Positions 12,501 through 21,692 of a stretch of 64,000 nt of DNA are shown here, in pieces. The stretch is taken from the NCBI GenBank assembly GCA_035578155.1, contig JAPWDM010000001.1, forward strand, positions 12,623,543 to 12,687,542, given 5' to 3'. Both the position numbers and the translations under genes were made by a program. This stretch comes from Brachynemurus nebulosus (taxonomy: Eukaryota > Arthropoda > Insecta > Neuroptera > Myrmeleontidae). Positions within the stretch are counted from its first letter, which is position 1. Each line of letters opens with the position of its first letter. Below the pieces are notes generated by a model that was not told where the DNA came from, ran no database searches, and saw only the letters and a program-made list of their open reading frames with translations.

Positions 12501-13479
12501 AACGCTATACAACAAACAGAAATACGTGATACACTATCGGAACCTGAAACAATGTCTACAACACGGGATGAAATTAAAGAAAATACATAGAGTGCTACAA
12601 TTCGATCAATCACCATGGCTTAAATCCTACATAGATTTAAACACAGCTCTAAGACAAACGGCAGGAAACGAATTCGAGAAAAATCTCTACAAGCTACTCA
12701 ACAACGCGGTCTTCGGGAAAACGATGGAAAACGTACGGAAACACTCGATCGTGAAATTGTTAACGAAATGGTATGGACGATATGGTGCGGAAGTTATGAT
12801 AGCGAAACCGAATTTCCACAGCCGCACCATATTTGACGAGAATCTTATTGCAGTCGAACTACGGAAAACGGAAGTGTTTATGAACAAACCAATATACGTC
12901 GGGCAAGCAATTCTGGATATTTCGAAAACATGTGTCTACGATTTTCATTACAACTACATACAGCCAACGTTCGGGAACAACAGCAAATTACTCTACACGG
13001 ATACCGATTCATTGATTTACGAGATAAAATGCTCAGATATTTACGAAATAATGAAACGAGATATTCAATACTTCGATACGTCGGATTACAACGCGGATAA
13101 TCAATATAACATGCCAAGAGTCAATAAGAAAATACCCGGGTTAATGAAGGATGAGCTAAATGGTCGAATCTTTACAAAATTTGTGGGCTTAAGATCGAAA
13201 ATGTATAGTTGTCAAGTGGACGGCGAGGATCACACGAAGAAAGCGAAAGGTGTAAAGAACTCTGTGGTTAAGAAAACGATAACTTTCAACGATTACGTGG
13301 ATTGTCTAAAACACAATACAATCATAAACCGACAACAAAACCTGATACAATCGAAAAAACATAACGTGTATAGTGTAACTCAGAACAAGGTGGCGCTCAG
13401 CCCGTACGATACGAAACGATATATTGTGGAGGGGGAAACGGATACTTTAGCATGGGGACATTACTCGTTAAATTACTGA
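9596..13479 (+). CDS. Protein-primed-type family B DNA polymerase, two exons
   Basis: Exon 1 is 9596-9842 and exon 2 is 9995-13479. The 152 bp intron keeps the frame and gives about 1243 residues. Visible catalytic residues (spliced numbering): exonuclease I D451-x-E453 (YADVESF), exonuclease II D599 (NLSGYD), exonuclease III D745 (YMKTD); polymerase motif A D841 (YDVNNLYG), motif B around K982-G990 (KLLNNAVFG), motif C D1085-T-D1087 (YTDTDS). N-terminal to the exonuclease are a C2HC-type finger (C395, C398, H411, C415) and a region with a CFAWAVVSAL segment. A C-x2-C...DHNH...C module at 546-578, like the recombination endonuclease VII/HNH zinc module, is inserted between exonuclease motifs I and II. 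This order is familiar from invertebrate PolB transposon proteins. It would replicate the element from its TIRs. No stop or frameshift is seen. An internal ATG at 10003 would allow an unspliced, shorter product. Confidence 0.9.
9843..9994 (+). other. Intron of the PolB gene
   Basis: Donor CATG|GTAAGT and acceptor TTGTTTCAG|GTGCC. Splicing joins the 5' exon to the long ORF in the same frame through a glycine codon. Unspliced, the 5' frame ends at 9877. The ACATGGTAAGTTTTTT donor region is duplicated about 67 bp downstream (second donor at 9910), but use of that donor would keep the in-frame stop. Confidence 0.82.
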
Positions 13480-13514
13480 ATATCAACAACGTTAAAATTA
13501 GTACGCAAGTGGAA

Positions 13515-14264
13515 ATGGCATCGTCATCATCGGCTTACTGGAAACGGCTACAAATATTTTCAAGTGAACTGGATAAACTACGTAAACGGGTTGATACCTA
13601 CGAAAAAACAATTGATGCTATTGTAAAAATGCAAAATTTGAAATTGTCTGAACCGGAATCAATGGAGTGGGATAAAATGGATGTTTCAATTGGTGAATTT
13701 TTCGAACGTGAACCAATGCTACTGAACGAACTGACTTTGGAAACATTTCTTCAAATCTACAAGTGGATCAGTTTGAATGTGTTGAAAAGTTATGGTGCGA
13801 AAATCATACAACGCGCCTGGATTTGGTTACCATCCGATTATCGAGCCATGTTTCAAGAATGTGAACCATGTTTTGAACATTATAATCGACCCTGGCAACA
13901 AGATCATATTGATGGACCACCTGGTTTGAAAATACGCTGTGAAATGTGCAAGAATGGTGTGAAAATGGAGGAAAACTTTCAACCGCCTGTTGGTGAACCA
14001 TTGACATTTGCAACACGGATTTCACACGTTGAAGACATATTTCTGACTCATCCTTATTTGTATACAAAAGTCAGAAATTTCGATATGTTATTATACTTAA
14101 CAAAACAACTATTGAAATATGATATTTGGGTGCAACATCTGTATGCATATATGATACCCGAATATGCACAACGAATTTGTCAAGTATGGGATCAGTTACC
14201 TGAAAACATGAAACAATTACGTTCAGGTGTTATTGAATATATAAACAAATCATACAATTTTTAA
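13515..14264 (+). CDS. Uncharacterised Polinton-cargo protein, 249 aa
   Basis: The first strong start is the ATG at 13515 (GGAAATGG context), 35 bp after the PolB stop. An upstream in-frame ATG at 13452 would overlap the end of PolB and is less likely. The N-terminal ~50 residues (YWKRLQIFSSELDKLRKRVD onward) look helical and coiled-coil-like. The middle has C/H pairs (CEPCFEH, then CEMC about 40 residues later) that could bind zinc. The C-terminal half is rich in aromatic residues. I recognise no family. It follows PolB on the same strand and ends before an AT-rich convergent spacer with AATAAA at about 14399. Its conservation as an uninterrupted ORF suggests a function in replication or packaging, but that is inference only. 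Confidence 0.7.
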   Translation: MASSSSAYWKRLQIFSSELDKLRKRVDTYEKTIDAIVKMQNLKLSEPESMEWDKMDVSIGEFFEREPMLLNELTLETFLQIYKWISLNVLKSYGAKIIQRAWIWLPSDYRAMFQECEPCFEHYNRPWQQDHIDGPPGLKIRCEMCKNGVKMEENFQPPVGEPLTFATRISHVEDIFLTHPYLYTKVRNFDMLLYLTKQLLKYDIWVQHLYAYMIPEYAQRICQVWDQLPENMKQLRSGVIEYINKSYNF

Positions 14265-14577
14265 TATTTATTTATTGTAAAAAATATTTCATATACATTT
14301 ATTGTAAAAAAATATTTCACATACAAAACATTTATTGTAAAAAATATTACATATACATTTATTGTGAAAATATTTTGTATTCATACTTATATTTTAAAAA
14401 TAAAGAACAATAATTATTTACATATATGTGTTATTTATTTGAAAAAAAAAAAACCTTTTTATCTTACAGGGTTAAAAAAATATAAAAATAAAATATACAC
14501 TTCAATGAGGGATAACTGCTGCTTCTTATACGGTGGTGTTCTTCAAAATTCAGTAAATTCTTAGTGTGGATAATCAA
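14265..14577. repeat. Convergent spacer with AT-rich tandem repeat
   Basis: Between about 14266 and 14375 there are four iterations of an ATATACATTTATTGTAAAAA-type unit of about 27 bp. AATAAA at 14399 could serve the + strand genes. The spacer separates the 249 aa gene from the convergent zinc-finger gene. Confidence 0.6.
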
Positions 14578-15552
14578 TTAATCATCATCATCATAATCGC
14601 TAGCATCTTCTTTATCAGTTTCATCCAGATAATCACCTAGTGGCTCAATAACATCAGCCTTTTGAAGTTCGCGAAGTATAGAGAATATTTCTCGACCAAC
14701 AGTAGTTTCTTTTAAAGCATTTAACTCTTTGATTAAATCTTCTCGATCGTAAACGTTAAACAACAACATATTTTTATTTTCCTCTAAACTTCGAATAATA
14801 TTGAGTATTTTTTCACCAGTCTCTGAAGTCTCGTATAAACGTTGTAATTCATCTATTAAAGTATTAGGATTATGCCAGTATTTTATTTTTTTCGATTGTA
14901 TGTTAACATTTCTAGACTCTTTCAAGTTGTCTTGCTTAAAATGCTTAGCTAAGGCCCCGTTTTCAACATTTTCATTTGAAACTATATGACGTTTTAAGCT
15001 TATTGGATTAACCTGATTGACAATTTTGGCTTCATTTTCCGAGTCAACGTTTCGAACCTCTTTTAACATTATAATATCTAAAGCAGTTCCTAAAAGTTTA
15101 GTTAGTTGTGAAGAGGAGGTTGTTTCATTGCAATTGTTATTAATTGCTGTTAAGTGATTTACTTGCTTACTTTCATTAGACCAACTATCTTTCTCGTTTT
15201 CAGATTGACGACGGTTTTCTCCTCTTTTCAAAGAGTTAAATTTGGCTTGAATGGCTTCAGTTGCAGCAGCTATCCTTTTTTGGTCAAACGGATTCAAGAT
15301 TGCTTCAGAGTAATCAATATCATGCTGTAGTTGAGATGTATTTTCATCATCATTATCATCAAATCTAGATATAGAGATATCATCAGGTGTTTTATTATTA
15401 GCATCATATGGTATGAATTTGCTTGATGAGTTATCATTCTTTCCAATCGTACAATCATTAATATTGCTTAACGAATTATGTTGAGCATTTAAGTGTCTAG
15501 AAAGATTAGACTTTCGCGTAAATGCTTTACCACAAAAATCACAATTATACAT
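14578..15552 (-). CDS. C2H2 zinc-finger protein with two LIxEL repeats, 324 aa
   Basis: The N-terminus is a single clean C2H2 finger (C4-x2-C7-x12-H20-x4-H25, with TRKSNLSRHL), suggesting nucleic-acid binding. The central ~200 residues are polar, rich in N, S, E and K, and likely disordered. Near the C-terminus two related helical repeats occur at about residues 231-257 (LIDELQRLYETSETG) and 273-297 (LIKELNALKETTVG), and the protein ends in an acidic tail (DDDD). The gene runs opposite to PolB and converges on it. The start is the first ATG, and the finger begins at once after it. The family is unknown to me; it could be a DNA-binding partner or regulator of the element. There is no frameshift or stop. 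Confidence 0.75.
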   Translation of the reverse strand: MYNCDFCGKAFTRKSNLSRHLNAQHNSLSNINDCTIGKNDNSSSKFIPYDANNKTPDDISISRFDDNDDENTSQLQHDIDYSEAILNPFDQKRIAAATEAIQAKFNSLKRGENRRQSENEKDSWSNESKQVNHLTAINNNCNETTSSSQLTKLLGTALDIIMLKEVRNVDSENEAKIVNQVNPISLKRHIVSNENVENGALAKHFKQDNLKESRNVNIQSKKIKYWHNPNTLIDELQRLYETSETGEKILNIIRSLEENKNMLLFNVYDREDLIKELNALKETTVGREIFSILRELQKADVIEPLGDYLDETDKEDASDYDDDD

Positions 15553-15617
15553 CGTTCAGCGGGAGGTCTGAAGCATTCGCTAGTAAATGAATAACTGTTC
15601 AAAGATTTATTGCTTCT

Positions 15618-16241
15618 CTACTTATATATACTTAGCTCATTTGCTTCACCGAGCGACTCATTTGACTCCAACGAGTGACTCACATGCTCCCGGAGTGTCT
15701 CATTTTGTTCCCGGAGTGACCTATTGGGCTCCCGAAGTGACTCATTTTGCTCCCGGAGTGACTCATTGGGCTCCCGGAGTGACTCATTTTGCTCCCGGAG
15801 TGACTCATTTTGCACCCGGAGTGACTCATTTTGCTCCCGGAGTGACTCATTTTGCTCCCGGAGTGACTCATCTTGCTCCCGGAGTGACTCATTTTGCTCC
15901 CGGAGTGACTCATTTTGCTCCCGGAGTAACTCATTTCGCTCCCAGAGTGACTCATTTTGCTCCCGGAGTGACTCATTTTGCTCCCGGAGTGACTCATTTT
16001 GCTCCCGGAGTGACTCATTTTGCTCCCGGAGTAACTCATTTTGCTCCCGGAGTAACTCATACACCTTATCATCCTTAAAGAGCTCATACACCTTATCATG
16101 GTTAAAGAGCTCATACACCTTATCATGGTTAAAGAGCTCAGACACCTTATCATAGTTAAAGAGCTCATACAGCTTATCATGGTTAAAGGGCTCATACACA
16201 TTATCATGGTTAAAGGGTATAAAATAGTTAAACTTACACAA
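15618..16241 (-). CDS. Heptad-repeat coiled-coil ORF, 207 aa (coding status uncertain)
   Basis: This frame reads a 9-residue repeat (FNHDKVYEL) about seven times. It then reads a 7-residue repeat (LREQNES) about eighteen times, with leucine at each heptad, as in a long coiled coil. The DNA is a 21 bp/27 bp tandem array, so several other frames on both strands are also open (for example + strand GVTHFAP repeats at 15587-16078). Openness alone does not prove coding. I prefer this frame because it has an ATG, spans both repeat types and gives a physically sensible protein, and because it lies upstream of and in line with the zinc-finger gene. Confidence 0.4.
   Translation of the reverse strand: MCKFNYFIPFNHDNVYEPFNHDKLYELFNYDKVSELFNHDKVYELFNHDKVYELFKDDKVYELLREQNELLREQNESLREQNESLREQNESLREQNESLWERNELLREQNESLREQNESLREQDESLREQNESLREQNESLRVQNESLREQNESLREPNESLREQNESLREPNRSLREQNETLREHVSHSLESNESLGEANELSIYK
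15650..16215. repeat. Tandem array: 21 bp units then 27 bp units
   Basis: About 19 copies of a 21 bp unit (CTCCCGGAGTGACTCATTTT) run from about 15650 to 16055. About six copies of a 27 bp unit (containing CACCTTATCATGGTTAAAG) then run to about 16215. Both periods are multiples of three. Copies differ by one or two bases. Confidence 0.9.
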
Positions 16242-16331
16242 AATATTGTCAATTTACCGGTGGTTATCAAAGAGTTAACAGCTCTTTCGCTGAAAAAACA
16301 ATTTCGTGGTATAACAATTGCATTTCGAACC

Positions 16332-16508
16332 ATGATAATTTACAATTCAGAGCAGTCCACCACTAGACAACCTAGCAAAGGACTTTCGAAACCTAAGATC
16401 ATTAAACGTAAAACTTTTAAGCGACAACACATTTCACCCGAAAATTTAGCATTCCTTAAATCACTAGGTCTTAAAGTCAAAAGAACATGGTACTCAGTAA
16501 TGTGCTAA
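16332..16508 (+). CDS. Small basic protein, 58 aa, unknown
   Basis: The ATG at 16332 begins a lysine/arginine-rich peptide (KPKIIKRKTFKRQH in the middle) ending with FLKSLGLKVKRTWYSV. The same frame is open back to 16098 through the 27 bp repeats, but that upstream part is repeat-derived. The basic composition suits nucleic-acid or membrane association. It is short, so coding is not certain. The sequence 5' of its ATG (GGTTATCAAAGAGTTAACAG at about 16261) closely matches part of the DIQGY gene at about 16692. Confidence 0.4.
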   Translation: MIIYNSEQSTTRQPSKGLSKPKIIKRKTFKRQHISPENLAFLKSLGLKVKRTWYSVMC

Positions 16509-16669
16509 ATATTATTAACAGTTTGTAATTTGATGGTTAACTAGTAATAGCTATTAGTATCCATTTTCGGATACATCCCACAAATTAACTAACTATCCTC
16601 ACCAATTTTTAATTATTTTATATAAAGTTGTGGATTGTGTGAGTAAATTCAGTTCTACGGCGGCGATAA

Positions 16670-17163
16670 AAAATAGCGTTTCTTGATATACAAGGTTATC
16701 AAGGAGCTAACAGCCAATTTTATTTTAAAGAAGTTGGTATCGTTGCGGAAAATTCGGATGAAATATTACATCTTATATTCGATGCACCGTTTGATTTCAA
16801 CGAGTTGCCGAAGAAATATGAACGGGTTGCTGCACGTTGACTTTGCCGAAAGTGGCATGGGATACCTTGGTCGTATGGATTTATTCCGTACAAAAAAAAA
16901 CTTCATACCATATTGAAACCTATATTAAAGAAGTTTGATGTCATATACATCAAGGGCAGTGAAAAAGGAAATGGATTTCAAATTTGTTTGATGACACCGA
17001 ACACCGGTCGTGGATTTTGAATTTGGAGGAAATATTTGATGTATCGAAGATTTCCAATCTGCGAGATGAATATTATTCAAGACGTTGTATGCTTCATTCA
17101 TACAAAATTTGTTCATTAGAAAATTGTATTCTATTAAAAAAATTTTATATGAAAAATAAATAG
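16670..17163 (+). pseudogene. Broken gene with DIQGY motif, RNase H-like fold suspected
   Basis: One frame opens with FLDIQGYQGANSQF and continues through LIFDAPFDFNELPKKYE. A TGA at 16838-16840 interrupts it, after which the same frame goes on with WHGIPWSYGFIPYK and DVIYIKGSEKGNGFQI. A one-base frameshift near 16980-16990 moves the C-terminal part (SLENCILLKK) into another frame that ends at 17163. From memory, proteins with a D-I/V-Q-G-F start, a HGI-W block and an IY-V/I-KG-E block accompany PolB elements in many arthropods. An RNase H-like/exonuclease role is a guess. No start codon is visible just upstream; an in-frame TAA lies at 16667, so the 5' end may also be lost or spliced. Confidence 0.65.
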
Positions 17164-17837
17164 ATTTTAAGTAATATATAGATTTAAGCAATTTAATTTT
17201 TTGTATACATATTCTATAAATAAAATTTAGAAAAAAAAAATATGTGCGTTTTATTTAATTATTACCCTGAATTCCCCTATTTTTTACAGGAAGAAGTTAC
17301 TTTCGTTAATCTATAAAAGTATTGACAAAAAATCTTATGAAATTTTTTTATTCTAATTGAAAAGCATATTATTTCATGATACACCCTGTATTAGAATACA
17401 CTCATGCATACATGCATTTATACCTGCACCCATGTATACATGCATTTGTATATTATAATTATGTTATGTATGTGTGATGTAAGTTTTAAGTTAATATTCT
17501 ATAAATTTTTTACCCCAAAACTACTAATTTATAAAAAAATTTAGCAAATCTTAATGCTGTTATAATTTTTATATTAAACAACATAGTTAAATTATAGTAT
17601 ACCTATTAAGAAATAATCCAAGTATTTATTGTACAGTAATATATACGAATTTATTTGCAAACGTATTACTTTTTTGCTAATTAAGCAAATATTTTTCCAA
17701 TGTTGATAAAAGTGATAAATTATTTTAGTTAGATTTTGTTGACATAAAGACTACAATCATTTACTAGTATGTATTTATAAAATTAAAATTAAATAGCGAT
17801 ATACAGAGTGTATACATAACATATTCTTAATATACAA
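17164..17837. other. AT-rich spacer before the right TIR
   Basis: No gene is visible. AATAAA-type signals lie at about 17155 and 17220. A short imperfect duplication around ATACATGCATTTATA lies near 17410-17450. Confidence 0.5.
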
Positions 17838-18672
17838 CCGGTCAGAAATCTGGAGTCTGGACCCTGGAGTCTGAAATCTGGAGTCTGAAGTCATGATTGC
17901 GGCTAGCGCTTGGTACCGTGCCCCCCACAAAATTTAGCGGCCACCCCTTGGGTTAGGGTATTCCCCACATTTTTGACTTGGTAGTGTACCTTTCGTTTAA
18001 AATGACGCAATTAAGGCAAGCGCGTGTTGGGGTCAAGGTTTGCACGTACACAAAATAAGTACAGTACGCTTCAAAAAGTGATAGGATACCTTTTTGGCCA
18101 GGGGGTCCACACTTTTGACACGGTAGTGTACCAAAAATTTAAGTACAGTACGGTGTCAAAAGTTTGGGGCCACCCCCGAGTTAGGGTAACCCCACATTTT
18201 TGACGCGGTAGTGTACCCCATCTATCAAATTGTAACCTTAAATTCAGTCTGCGCATGCGTCATGTACTTAAATTCAGTCTGCGCATGCGTTAGGTTTGCA
18301 TTCAAAAACTATGGCGGGTAATGGGTTAACACAAAACTAAATTGTGACGAAAATAGTGATGATGCATAATGGGTTAACTTGAATTTATTTTGTCGAAGTG
18401 ATGACTCATGTCTTTGGAGTTTCAAGGCCAACAGTATGAGCGAGTGCTGGGGTCAAATGTCAACAACAAATTTTAAATACATGTACTCAGTACGTGCCGG
18501 GTCAAAGGTCAAGGTTTGCACATCGATACAGTTTGATGACTCATCAGTTCGGAATGTGTAGTACCGTAAAATGGGTGCAATAGACCCATAAGACACACGC
18601 TTTCAAACATCGTCAAAGGGGTTCAAGTTACTCCATTTTGCGGTGGCCCAGAACTGTCATAGCTTATCTACT
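17838..18672 (-). repeat. Right terminal inverted repeat of the Polinton-like element
   Basis: Inverted copy of 7988-8822, with the same terminal GCTTATCTACT, the same three GTACACTACC blocks and the same CGCATGCGCAGACTGAATTT pair. It is followed directly by the target duplication GATCAA (18673-18678). Confidence 0.9.
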
Positions 18673-18678
18673 GATCAA

Positions 18679-19782
18679 CCGTTATTTTATAATATTGTAG
18701 TATTCGTAGTATTTTTTTTCTAACAATTTTTAGTGCCTTTTCACATAATTATTGAATCAAAAAAATATATAATATTGATAATAGAAATTGACTTTTTTTT
18801 TTAGAAAAAATTGCTTGAAATTTTTGAAAAATGAAATGGTATTGGTTCTGTTTCCAAATATCTATACATATTATTTATAATATACCTATACTATAAATCT
18901 TAATATGATCCTATTTATTGACTAATGACTGACCCTATTTACTGAAAGGACTATTTGGAGGTAGGAGTTTTTGTTAACTGATTTGCAGAATATTTTTACA
19001 TCTACACCCGCATCATTACCAATACCATTAGTAATAGTTACCAAAATGTCATGAACTCCCAGGCTATGCTTATGTAAAATTGATATATTTTGGTTAGAGC
19101 TGATTGAATAGTGATCAACATATCAATTGATCCTTAAATCCAGAAAGATGGATTGCGGATGTAGTATTTTTACATGTATTATGTTAACTCCACTTGTAGA
19201 AAAATGAGAATCATTGAGCAAAGTCGGCTGGGGCGTTGTCGTTTGAACTATCATTTTTTATCAAAGTGACGTTGATAATATCTATGAAATACATAATATT
19301 GATTGAGGATTTGAGGTATTTAAATGAACTGATATTGAATTTTAGTATAGGTTAGTATAGGTTGAATTGGTCTGAAAGCATTAACAAATGAAGCAAAGTT
19401 AGACGTGCAACTAAGTTACTACAGTTACTCTGATATCAAAACAACAAAATGAAAACGAGACGGAAAACTATTTACATCTAATTTTGCTCCATTTGCTTGG
19501 TGGCGTCAGGTCAATTTAAGTTGATTTGACCTATATGTGGATGTGTAATTTATATCTAAACATATTTATATGATTTTGGTAGGCCATTGATTATTTTTTC
19601 TTTTTTGGGGTTTATTTTTTATTACAATATATTTTTGTTAGAATGCTAGAATGCTACATGAACTTTTTAAGCAGCAAATTATTACTATTTTTATAATAAA
19701 AATATTTCTAAGTGTTTTTGCTATTGTTTTATTTCTGTTAGTTTTCACTTTTTCACTTAAATAACTAAAAGAAAATAACGGT
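18679..19782. other. AT-rich stretch, nothing recognised
   Basis: Unique-looking AT-rich DNA between the Polinton-like element and the hAT element at 19791. No open frame of interest. Confidence 0.45.
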
Positions 19783-19790
19783 ACTGATAC

Positions 19791-20853
19791 TAGAGATGTC
19801 GATTCTCCAAAAAAAAGATCGATTTTTGGATCGATTTAAATCGAAGTTAAAAAAATCGATTCAAAAAAAAATCGGCTAAAAAAAAATCGATTCTGTGAGA
19901 CCGATTTAAAAAATCGAAATTTTGAAAAGTTTAATAAAATTAGCTGATAATTTTTGTTAAGGGACTTAATTGATTGTACATGGAAAATAAGGTATCGTGT
20001 AAAAACGCTTTACATTATATTTGTCAAGGCGATGAGTTAACTTTTCAATTATAATTATAGCAAATAACGCAATTTAATATGTAGACGAATAACCACGGAA
20101 TGAACCAAGTTTACTATTAAAAAATTTCAAAGAAACTGACAAAAAGTTTTCTAAATAAGTTGCTTTTGTACGAAACGGATCGTTAGCCCCATAGGTGGTC
20201 TTCCTTTCCTTTGTATTACTAGTCTTCTACTGGACAAAATAGTGCGTATATACTCGTATATGTATTTATATAGAGCCACATGGGAGATTCGTTGATAATA
20301 ATGAGTAAAAAGTGACAATTTATTAACAATAACAACAATATTTTTTTTGGGATATATAAATTTCACGAAGAATTTTTTCAACCTTCTCCCAAATTGCGTG
20401 GACTAGCTTTATAGAAGGATGGACATAATGAAACCAATATCTTCTATTTCATAGCTTTTCTTTATTAAAATTGCCAAAATATTTTCGATATGTTTAATAT
20501 CATCTTCAGTGGCTAAACATAAAAAAAAAAAAAATTTTTACAACGTAATAATAAACAATAACATCATTTTTATATATTTACAATTCTTCGTTAACTTATA
20601 CTATTATTTTTTAGGTTATAAGCTACATATTGGATAGGACAATAACATTTTTGGAGTTTCATTTTAACACATGCTTCTTTGTAAAATTATAACTAAAATG
20701 AAATTATTTTTGAAAAAAAAATCGGTTATCGATCTCTTACTTTTAATAATCGATTCATGAATCGATCCAAATGAAAAAAATCGAAAAAAGAATCGATTTT
20801 TTAAGCTTCGATTAATCGATTTTCGATTAATCGATTTAAAATCGACATCTCTA
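19791..20853. mobile_element. Non-autonomous hAT element with perfect 8 bp TSD
   Basis: Terminal inverted repeats TAGAGATGTCGATT / AATCGACATCTCTA are flanked on both sides by ACTGATAC (19783-19790 and 20854-20861). Sub-terminal regions are packed with ATCGATT-type words. No transposase ORF. The length, TSD and TAG...CTA ends support a hAT assignment. Confidence 0.88.
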
Positions 20854-20861
20854 ACTGATAC

Positions 20862-21692
20862 TGTAACGAAGCGGGAGGTGTGTGTGTGTGACCCTATTGC
20901 ACTTTACTCTTCCTAACACTTACCTGCCCGCTTGTTTGTTGGCCCTAGTCAAGCGGTTGTCTAGGACCAACGAGAAGTTGTGGGTTGGGCATCGAGCCTA
21001 ATAGTCGATCTAGGGTCGCACCATATAGATGTACACTAGGTTGTAGAGGAGGCATGGTGAACAATGGTAATTTTTTGAAAGTAAAATAGTAAACTTTTTT
21101 CCTATAAAAATATATGTATTTGCAAACAGGTAAATATGTATTTTCTAGAGAAAAATACATAATACATATTATACAAACTAAATAATAATAGAAAAATGCA
21201 TAAGTAGCACACAACACTAAATAAAACTCTAACATAAAATAAACGACTCTAAACTCTTAAATTAAAACAAATATAAAGAGAAAAAAAACTATATAAACCT
21301 TTACCACTAACACTATTCCCATAATTAAAACAAATATTAACCCCTTAAATTAAAAAGAATAAAACTACTATACTCTACTTACCCTTGGAACCAAGACCAA
21401 CCCTTTTTTCTTTCTCTCTATTATCGACCGCTACTATCTACTATTATTTACTGGTAACTGTTCTATTCTACTACTGAATGTCTTATTTATACGTAATTCA
21501 CCTGTTCGATTCGCGGAGCTAAAACAATTTTGTGACACCCACATTGTACAAAACGTACACGTTGCTTAAGTTTGTTGACATGTATATTAATTTCGTAATG
21601 CACGTTTTGCAATATCGGCGGCTCTTCACAGTACAAGCCACGGCTATTAAGGCGACCAGTATGCTGGGAAGATTTGAGTGTTGAGTGTTACA
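20862..21692. mobile_element. Possible solo LTR (TGTAAC...GTTACA)
   Basis: The block begins TGTAACGAAGCGGG and ends GAGTGTTACA, giving LTR-like TG...CA ends over about 831 bp, and its GC content differs from the flanks. No matching target duplication flanks it and no second copy is present, so this is only a candidate. Confidence 0.3.

Larger units (their letters stand above)
7988..18672 (+). mobile_element. Polinton/Maverick-like DNA element with PolB, 10.7 kb
   Basis: Seen directly: 835 bp inverted repeats, termini AGTAGATAAGC...GCTTATCTACT, and a perfect 6 bp duplication GATCAA at 7982-7987 and 18673-18678. From established knowledge, 6 bp duplications, long TIRs, AG-type ends and a protein-primed family B polymerase are hallmarks of Polintons/Mavericks. 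The cargo is a spliced PolB gene, a second + strand gene, a convergent zinc-finger gene, a tandem array, a small basic ORF and a broken DIQGY gene. No retroviral-type integrase, FtsK/HerA-like ATPase, adenain-type protease or jelly-roll capsid is recognisable, and the element is shorter than the usual 15-20 kb. It is either a deletion derivative mobilised in trans or a divergent lineage. The intact TSD indicates a fairly recent insertion. Confidence 0.88.

Noticed and set aside
15587..16333. Plus-strand GVTHFAP ORF (15587-16078), SRSDSFC ORF (15724-16155) and minus SGSKMSH ORF (15680-16333)
   Set aside because: All arise from a tandem array whose periods are multiples of three; at most one frame is likely to be coding and I favoured the heptad frame.
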